Assembly: GCA_020697475.1 (NCBI GenBank) | Contig: JAJFMO010000055.1 | Coordinates: 1-11,106 of the forward strand | DNA: 11,106 nt | Direction: 5' to 3' | DNA from: Paenibacillaceae bacterium | Lineage (GTDB): Bacteria; Bacillota; Bacilli; Paenibacillales; NBRC-103111 | Shown: positions 5,991 through 11,106 of the stretch, one piece after another | Numbering within the stretch: position 1 is the first letter of the stretch | How the letters are laid out: each line of letters begins with the position of its first letter | Program-made: the position numbers and the translations under genes | The notes under the pieces: generated by a model | What the model was told of the DNA's origin: nothing | The model's input: the letters and a program-made list of their open reading frames with translations, nothing else | Databases searched by the model: none

Positions 5991-7313
5991 TTACGCCCAG
6001 GTTGGCTGGATGGCGAGCAGTCCGGGGATCTCCACTTCTTCTTCCTCGGCTTTACCGCTCGAGAGGCTAATCTCCGCACCCAAGCTGCGCAGTTGACCGG
6101 CTATATTGACATAGCCTCTGTCCACATGGTGTACGCCGGTAATTTCCGTCGTGCCGTCGGCTGCGAGCGCCGCCAAGATAAGCGCGGCTCCTGCCCTCAA
6201 GTCTGTCGCGCATACCCGGGCGCCCTGAAGCTTAGCCGAGCCGGACAGAACAGCCGAACGGCCTTCAACCTGAATTGTGGCGTTCATCTGGCGGAATTGT
6301 TCCACGTGCATAAACCGGTTTTCAAATACCGTCTCGGTGACGATGCTCGTTCCTTCGGCTGTGAGCAGCAACGCCATCATCTGCGACTGCATATCGGTGG
6401 GAAACCCGGGATGCGGCAATGTCTTTACATCGACAGCCCTGATTTTCTTGCCCCGCGCATCAACCCTAATGCCGCCGTCGTCATCGTCAATATCGATTCC
6501 CATTTCACGCATCTTAGAGATCACCGGCCGAACATGATCCGCGATCGCTCCGTCGATCCACAACTCGCTTCCGGTGATCGCCGCAGCGATCATATATGTA
6601 CCTGCTTCTATCCGGTCAGGGATGACCGTATGTTCCGCTCCGCAAAGCTTATCCGTCCCGTCAATCCGAATCATGCCGGTGCCTGCTCCGCGAATACGCG
6701 CGCCCATCGCATTCAGGTAATTGGCCAAGTCGACGATTTCCGGTTCCTTGGCGGCGTTGTCGATAATGGTTGTCCCTTCAGCCAACGTTGCCGCCATCAT
6801 AATATTTTCCGTGGCGCCGACACTGGCAACGTCCAAGTAAATTTTCGCGCCTTGCAACCGACCATCGACGTGAGCGACAATCGCCCCTTGTCCTAATTCG
6901 ATATGTGCGCCCATCGCTTCGAAGCCTTTGAGATGCTGGTCGATTGGCCTTGTCCCAATTGCGCATCCGCCCGGCAGGGAAATTCTCGCCTTGCCGAAGC
7001 GCGCCAGCAGAGGACCCATTACAAGGAAGGAGGCCCGCATCATTCTTACTAATTCATAAGAGGGCTCACAACTGCTTACTTCCCCCGATACGATGCGTAC
7101 GGTCTCGTTGACGTAGTCGACGTTTAGGCCGAGGTTTTGCAATACGCGAATCATGGTCAGCACATCATCCAGCGGCGGGGCCTCGCGAATCACGCTTGTG
7201 CCAACTGACCCTAAGATCGATGCCGCAATGATCGGCAAAACCGCATTTTTCGCTCCATGGATTTTCACTTTACCCGATAACTGTCTGCCGCCGCGGACGA
7301 TTATTTTGTTCAT
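5991..7313 (-). CDS. murA: UDP-N-acetylglucosamine 1-carboxyvinyltransferase MurA
   Basis: This 440-residue cytoplasmic enzyme transfers enolpyruvate from PEP to UDP-GlcNAc, the first committed step of peptidoglycan synthesis and the target of fosfomycin. The active residues are visible: K22 and N23 in HGAKN, Cys117 in LPGGCAIGTRP (the fosfomycin-reactive Cys), Arg122 and Asp307 in HPGFPTDMQSQ. The C-terminus carries an acidic run (AEEEEVE) and ends AIQPTWA, about 20 residues past the usual end. The frame opens at 7346, but the ATG at 7313 is the family start and has GGAGGG at 7320-7325 with a 6-nt spacer. By position beside DUF1146 and spoIID it corresponds to B. subtilis murAA rather than the second copy. 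Confidence 0.96.
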   Translation of the reverse strand: MNKIIVRGGRQLSGKVKIHGAKNAVLPIIAASILGSVGTSVIREAPPLDDVLTMIRVLQNLGLNVDYVNETVRIVSGEVSSCEPSYELVRMMRASFLVMGPLLARFGKARISLPGGCAIGTRPIDQHLKGFEAMGAHIELGQGAIVAHVDGRLQGAKIYLDVASVGATENIMMAATLAEGTTIIDNAAKEPEIVDLANYLNAMGARIRGAGTGMIRIDGTDKLCGAEHTVIPDRIEAGTYMIAAAITGSELWIDGAIADHVRPVISKMREMGIDIDDDDGGIRVDARGKKIRAVDVKTLPHPGFPTDMQSQMMALLLTAEGTSIVTETVFENRFMHVEQFRQMNATIQVEGRSAVLSGSAKLQGARVCATDLRAGAALILAALAADGTTEITGVHHVDRGYVNIAGQLRSLGAEISLSSGKAEEEEVEIPGLLAIQPTWA

Positions 7314-7437
7314 CTTGATCCCTCCGCGCTTTGTATTTTCCTTCAATCTAATGGTGCCGTAGTGAAATTATCGAAGCGTTAAGAGCTTCCCGTATATTGT
7401 TCGCATGGATAATTGTTTTTAGAGCGGTTGTACTATC

Positions 7438-7467
7438 CATTGTTGACAATTTCAGACGATGTTATTC
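7438..7467 (-). promoter_or_regulatory. Possible sigma-F-like element upstream of murA
   Basis: On the minus strand there is GAATA (7463-7467), a 15-nt spacer, then GTCAACAATG (7438-7447). This is one mismatch from the sigma-F -10 pattern and shares CAACAATGG with the spoIIQ promoter. It would give a leader of about 117 nt. No convincing vegetative promoter was found in the 203-nt gap between the DUF1146 gene and murA; the rest of that gap holds only short inverted repeats. Low confidence. Confidence 0.25.
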
Positions 7468-7516
7468 TTTAATGAAGCCATCGGGCAGAAGCTTGAACAC
7501 ATCCGTAATGTTTGAA

Positions 7517-7777
7517 TTACACGGTTTTCCAGCCTGCAGACCACGTTAATGCCCAATTGAAATAATCAATAAAAAAACGTGAAAATTCATGTCCAAGAAC
7601 AACCGCCAACACAATGCGCAACCAAATCGCTTGGGCGCTTCGCGGCCTTCGCAGAAACAAATCAAGGCGAAATTCCTGAAGGCACCACCAGGCCAGCATG
7701 ATGCTAATCACCATTACCAAGAGAGGAAATATCCCATTCAGCGCCGCCATCGCAGAGGATTGGGCAAGAAAGTCCAT
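7517..7777 (-). CDS. DUF1146 family small membrane protein (YwzB-like)
   Basis: This 86-residue protein has two predicted membrane segments (about 14-33 and 50-69) joined by a basic loop (RLDLFLRRPRSAQ). The sequence WWCLQEFRLD...GHEFSRFFIDYF fits the DUF1146/YwzB pattern. Its function is unknown; members commonly sit just upstream of murA. The ATG at 7777 and a GTG at 7786 (three more residues) are both possible, because the upstream sequence repeats AGGATAGGAT, giving an SD-like site for either. It starts 18-27 nt after the protease stop and may be co-transcribed with it. Confidence 0.8.
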   Translation of the reverse strand: MDFLAQSSAMAALNGIFPLLVMVISIMLAWWCLQEFRLDLFLRRPRSAQAIWLRIVLAVVLGHEFSRFFIDYFNWALTWSAGWKTV

Positions 7778-7804
7778 CGTCTTCACATCCTATCCTATCG
7801 AATC

Positions 7805-10591
7805 CTACCGAGCCATCACCCGAGTCAACATAGTTACAAATTCCGCCCTGGTCGACGTTTGGTCGGGTTGGAAATTACCGTCTTCATAGCCGTCAATCCT
7901 TCCCGATTTTTTCAGGCTATTGAGAATTCCGTACGCCCAGTCTCCCGGCTTGATGTCGTTGAAGGGCGGATCCATGGCTGCGGTTGGCTTCATCTGCAAA
8001 ATTCGGGCCATCATGGCCGCCATTTCACGTCGGGTGACCAACTGATCGGGTGCAAAGGAACGATCCGGGTAACCGTCCATGATCCCTCCGGATGCCACTT
8101 GGCTGATGACCGAATAACCCCAATACCCCGGCAACACGTCGGTAAAGCTTATTTTCTTCCCTTTACGCAGCGGTATGGCCTTGGCAATCAGCGCCGCGGC
8201 TTCCGCACGGGTAATCCCCTGGTCGGGGCGGAAGTAATAATCCCCATATCCGGAGATAATGTTCTGTTGGCTCAACTCGCTGATGGCCCCCGCAGCCCAA
8301 TGGTCCGATATATCGGCAAATCCGTTCATCAAGGTTAGGGCTTGGATATTCACCGTATAGTTGGCATAAGGGAATGAACTGTCAGTCAAAAATCTGACGT
8401 AATAATCCCCGGCTTCCAGCAGGTGGGTGATCTGCCCATTCGTCCCGCCTTCCAACGCGGAAATCGATTCGACTATATGCAAATCCTGATCCATTAAAGC
8501 AAACGATATGCGTTGGTCCGCGGTTGTGTTATCTGCATCGATGCGGACAAGCCTCGTATTATCCAACGAAAACTTAAACCAGTCGATATCGCCGGGTTTG
8601 TTCAGCGAACCTTGGTAATCGTTGTCGAAACCTGCTGCAGTTGCCTGGAAAGGCTTGTCGTTCGGCTCATTCGGATCGACGGACTTCTCGGCAAACTCGG
8701 TGGACAACTCGTACTCGCCAATGACGGGATACATGTAATCTTTTACGTTGGCCACACGAATGTAATATTTCCCGGGCAATACTTCAATGACTGGAGAAAC
8801 CTCGCTGGCTCCGTCCGCATTCCTGTCGATGAAAAGCGCTTTCTCCCCTTCTCTTTGGACTCGCAATACCAAATCCATTCGAGCCGTGTCCGTGTTCACC
8901 GAAATTCGCAGGCGGCCGGACTTGTCGACTTCTACAACATACCAATCCATGTCGTTTCGATGGTCGAACGTGCCTGTGATTTCCTGATTTCTTAACGGCA
9001 AATTATATGCCATATACTGCTCGTCATTGTTTTCAAAAGGATCACTGTATATCGTGAATTCAGCCAGCAAGCGATATGGCAGCCGTTGATCGGTTGCCAG
9101 ATTGCCACCTTGAACCAGCAACTTGCTTATGCCTTTGGATACCGCGAAAGTTGACGATTCATCCGATTTGGTGTCAATAGCTTGTCCATTCGGATGATCG
9201 TCATCGTAAAACACCACCTGCAAGCTCTCTTGCCCCGTAAGTTCAGCAGGGGCTAAAGGCTCGAGCTGCAGAGTGACCGTCCCATCGTATATCGGTTCGA
9301 TGATGTACCAATCCTGATCGGCGGAGCCGGCGAGCTCAGCCGTGATCTCTTTGCCTAACGGAAGCGGCTTGGCATCGGATACTTGGTCGTTCGGCTCGTG
9401 AAAATCTTCTTTGTAATCTGCCTGCAAGGCTCGATCGGCGCGTAGCAACCCGTAGCCGGTATAAGCATCCCATAGCGGTGGATCCAAATCCTCTGCCGAT
9501 TGGCGGATTAAGTTGCGGATCTGGTACGCGTGCCAATCCGGATGGAGACTCCAGGCGAGTGCACACACCGCCGCGACCTGAGGAGCGGCCATGGAGGTGC
9601 CGTCTTTGTACTCGTAGCCGCCGTTCGAAGACGTGGTGAAGACGTCCCACGGTGCAACAACATCCAATTCCGATCCGAAATTGGAGCGGCTGTCCACAAT
9701 TTTCTCTGCGGTCGCTCCACCAACAGCCAGCACCGTCGGATAAGCGGCTGGGTATTTTACGGCATTGCCTTCATTGCCGGCGGCTGCGACCAACAGCACG
9801 TCATGTTCTTCTGCATATTGAACGATTTCACTTAAATAAGGAGTATATTTATTCAGACCCAGAGACAATACGACAATCTTTGCGCCATGGTCGACAGCAT
9901 AACGGATCCCTTGGCCGAGATTCGCCTCATTGCCAGTCCCATCCGCTTCCAGCGCCTTGATCGGCATCACCTTCGCTTGCCATAGCAACCCGGCAACACC
10001 CATATCGTTATTTCCGAGGGCGGCGATAATTCCCGCTACGTTGGTGCCATGCCCGTTGTCGTCTTGGGGCGGCAGCTTCGGATTCAGCAGATTGTACCCC
10101 GGCACCAAATTATTGGCAAGCTCCGGGTGTTTCAAATCCACCCCCGTATCGACAAGTGCGATCGTTACGGAAGCATTGCCGCGCGCCACTTCCCAGGCAT
10201 CTTCTGCGCCAATTAATTTCAGATACGATTGTTTGACATATAGTGGATCATTGGGGAGATAAGAAACGGTTACTTGGTGGTTTGATTGAATATAGTCGAC
10301 GGCAGGCGAGTTTCTCCATTGCTCGAGCCATTCCGAAGCCTGTTGTCCATTCTTTGGTCTGGCTATGACAATGTGTTGGTCGGGAATCCGTTGCAGAACC
10401 TCGCTAGTTTGGAAGAAGGCCGCCGTTGGTTCATCAACCTTCCAATGAACAATCCAGTCTGAATGAGATGCCGACGATTCAGCGGATGCGGTTTCAGCGT
10501 ATGCCTGTGAGGCGGGCCAAGAGGAAATACAGCAACTGAAAAGTAAGAAGAGGACAGCGGCCATCATACTTGTTGTACAAAACCTGATCAT
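7805..10591 (-). CDS. Secreted S8 (subtilisin-like) serine protease with three PPC-like and three SLH domains
   Basis: This is a 928-residue exported protein. The signal peptide (1-32, AAVLFLLF core, cleavage likely after AYA) is followed by an inhibitor-I9-like propeptide (about 45-112) and the S8 domain (about 120-390). The triad is Asp148 (LVDTGVD), His181 (DNGHGT) and Ser333 (GTSMAAP), with the oxyanion Asn at 273 (AAGNEG). Three PPC-like modules begin EPND, ENND or EPND near 399, 520 and 641, each with a D-x-DWY/F motif. Three SLH domains (about 757-806, 816-865, 877-926, with TRAE or TRRE) end the protein and should bind the pyruvylated secondary wall polymer. The 76 codons upstream of the chosen ATG are open but non-coding in character; AAAGGA lies 10 nt before the start. 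Its substrate is unknown. Confidence 0.93.
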   Translation of the reverse strand: MIRFCTTSMMAAVLFLLFSCCISSWPASQAYAETASAESSASHSDWIVHWKVDEPTAAFFQTSEVLQRIPDQHIVIARPKNGQQASEWLEQWRNSPAVDYIQSNHQVTVSYLPNDPLYVKQSYLKLIGAEDAWEVARGNASVTIALVDTGVDLKHPELANNLVPGYNLLNPKLPPQDDNGHGTNVAGIIAALGNNDMGVAGLLWQAKVMPIKALEADGTGNEANLGQGIRYAVDHGAKIVVLSLGLNKYTPYLSEIVQYAEEHDVLLVAAAGNEGNAVKYPAAYPTVLAVGGATAEKIVDSRSNFGSELDVVAPWDVFTTSSNGGYEYKDGTSMAAPQVAAVCALAWSLHPDWHAYQIRNLIRQSAEDLDPPLWDAYTGYGLLRADRALQADYKEDFHEPNDQVSDAKPLPLGKEITAELAGSADQDWYIIEPIYDGTVTLQLEPLAPAELTGQESLQVVFYDDDHPNGQAIDTKSDESSTFAVSKGISKLLVQGGNLATDQRLPYRLLAEFTIYSDPFENNDEQYMAYNLPLRNQEITGTFDHRNDMDWYVVEVDKSGRLRISVNTDTARMDLVLRVQREGEKALFIDRNADGASEVSPVIEVLPGKYYIRVANVKDYMYPVIGEYELSTEFAEKSVDPNEPNDKPFQATAAGFDNDYQGSLNKPGDIDWFKFSLDNTRLVRIDADNTTADQRISFALMDQDLHIVESISALEGGTNGQITHLLEAGDYYVRFLTDSSFPYANYTVNIQALTLMNGFADISDHWAAGAISELSQQNIISGYGDYYFRPDQGITRAEAAALIAKAIPLRKGKKISFTDVLPGYWGYSVISQVASGGIMDGYPDRSFAPDQLVTRREMAAMMARILQMKPTAAMDPPFNDIKPGDWAYGILNSLKKSGRIDGYEDGNFQPDQTSTRAEFVTMLTRVMAR

Positions 10592-10630
10592 CGCCTGATA
10601 ATCCTTTAGCTTTTTATTAAATGCCCATGA

Positions 10631-10684
10631 GTCTGTCCGATTTGCAAACTTTCCTACATAAACAGACGTTACTCCGTCGGAAAG
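10631..10684 (-). promoter_or_regulatory. Structured 5' leader of the SLH protease with two exclusive pairings
   Basis: In the leader RNA, CTTTCC/GGAAAG (10679-10684 with 10649-10654) encloses GACG/CGTC (10675-10678 with 10665-10668). The alternative GTCTGT/ACAGAC (10662-10667 with 10631-10636) uses the same bases. I could not match it to a known riboswitch class, and the leader may simply be unstructured in effect. Confidence 0.3.
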
Positions 10685-10698
10685 ACTCCTTGAACGTA

Positions 10699-10727
10699 AT
10701 TCTATCTTACCTGTCCCTATGTAGCAA
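10699..10727 (-). promoter_or_regulatory. Candidate sigma-A promoter of the SLH protease gene
   Basis: On the minus strand there is TTGCTA (10722-10727), a 17-nt spacer, then TAGAAT (10699-10704). This is one mismatch from the -10 consensus and two from the -35. The predicted start is near 10692, so the leader is about 100 nt. It lies downstream of the nuoN terminator, consistent with an independent transcript. Confidence 0.5.
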
Positions 10728-10753
10728 CCCATCAAAGCAGCCGAACCGGATGG

Positions 10754-10811
10754 AAAAAAGATGAAGCGCCTGCGGCGCAAGGCACAATGGCCCAAAGTCC
10801 CACAGGCGCTT
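10754..10811 (-). terminator. Rho-independent terminator of the nuo operon
   Basis: The GC-rich hairpin precedes six T residues on the minus strand (10754-10759). Two pairings are possible: a compact GCGCC/GGCGC stem with a 3-nt loop (10766-10778), or a 9-bp stem joining 10764-10772 to 10803-10811 around a 30-nt loop. Either ends transcription after nuoN. Confidence 0.85.
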
Positions 10812-10843
10812 TCTCTCAAGTCTGATCAGCGTCGCGTATTGGA

Positions 10844-11106
10844 TCAATACAGAATAAACAAGTCATGCTGTAAACTGAATATACTTTCGATGAAGCTGGT
10901 CACGGTTTGCGGGAAAATCCCCAACAGGACGGTGGCGATTGCGCATACCCAGATACTGATGCCGAGCGGCGTTGGGATCACAACCTGTTTGCCGGACTCG
11001 TCGCTCTTCATGAACATATACCGGATCACCCGGAAGTAATAGAAGAAGGAGACGACGCTAGTACCGATCATAATGGCTGCCAGCCAATAATACTGCCCGG
11101 CCAGAG
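10844..11106 (-). CDS. nuoN: NADH-quinone oxidoreductase subunit N (NuoN), C-terminal fragment
   Basis: The reading frame is open to the right edge, so only the last 86 residues are present. Two membrane segments are visible: LAGQYYWLAAIMIGTSVVSF followed by FYYFRVIRYMF, and ISIWVCAIATVLLGIFP. The motif of small residues then SVVSFFYYFRVIRYMF fits the C-terminal helices of the antiporter-like subunit NuoN of respiratory complex I, which helps move protons across the membrane. NuoM is the main alternative, but the position as the last gene before a terminator favours NuoN. The stop is TGA at 10844-10846. Confidence 0.85.
   Translation of the reverse strand, partial: LAGQYYWLAAIMIGTSVVSFFYYFRVIRYMFMKSDESGKQVVIPTPLGISIWVCAIATVLLGIFPQTVTSFIESIFSLQHDLFILY

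Noticed and set aside
6093..6896. Plus-strand frame of 267 codons opposite murA
   Set aside because: It is fully antisense to a clear MurA with all catalytic residues, shows no recognisable domain and has no good ribosome binding site.
7406..7440. 7-bp inverted repeat ATGGATA/TATCCAT upstream of murA
   Set aside because: It is short, has a long loop and no T-run, and a repeat of this size is expected by chance in 11 kb.
7589..8338. Plus-strand frame of 249 codons opposite the DUF1146 gene and the SLH region
   Set aside because: It overlaps two supported minus-strand genes, and its His/Arg/Pro-rich composition is typical of antisense shadows.
10520..10540. Possible lipobox (Leu-Phe-Ser-Cys) in the protease signal peptide
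   Set aside because: Phe at -2 does not fit the usual lipobox, a normal signal peptidase site (AYA) follows, and three SLH domains already anchor the protein.
10592..10819. Open frame extending the SLH protease by 76 residues
   Set aside because: The extension precedes a normal signal peptide and covers a promoter and the nuoN terminator, so it is not coding.

Overview
The window looks like a chromosomal housekeeping and sporulation region of an endospore-forming, flagellated Firmicute. Paenibacillaceae is the best guess. The reasons are the order murA-spoIID-spoIIQ-spoIIID-mbl-flhO-flhP, the end of a nuo (complex I) gene cluster, which Bacillus subtilis lacks, and a secreted protease with three C-terminal SLH domains. 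No mobile element, CRISPR array, tRNA or rRNA was seen. All recognised genes lie on the minus strand, so transcription runs from high to low coordinates. Most long plus-strand frames are shadows of these genes.

In transcription order: (1) the C-terminal end of nuoN, cut by the window edge, with a strong terminator. (2) A 928-residue secreted subtilisin-type protease with three PPC-like domains and three SLH domains, behind its own candidate sigma-A promoter and a leader of about 100 nt, followed closely by a small DUF1146 (YwzB-like) membrane protein. (3) murA, for the first committed step of peptidoglycan synthesis, ending in a GC-rich terminator. (4) spoIID and spoIIQ, engulfment genes expressed in the mother cell and the forespore. 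Each has a candidate sporulation promoter (sigma-E-like and sigma-F-like), and spoIIQ ends in a terminator. (5) spoIIID, a mother-cell regulator that starts at TTG behind a good sigma-E-like promoter. (6) mbl-flhO-flhP and a small EpuA-type membrane protein, tightly packed behind an extended -10 promoter and closed by a terminator. (7) The first codons of a CDP-alcohol phosphatidyltransferase, cut by the left edge.

The genes share a theme of envelope construction: precursor synthesis (MurA), wall-elongation scaffold (Mbl), wall remodelling during engulfment (SpoIID, SpoIIQ), rod parts that cross the wall (FlhO, FlhP) and a wall-attached protease. The least expected signal is a perfect 10-bp inverted repeat around the spoIIQ promoter. 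Its downstream arm covers the spoIIQ Shine-Dalgarno sequence, so read-through mRNA from spoIID could be translationally masked while mRNA from the internal promoter is not. No clearly new multi-gene system is present.
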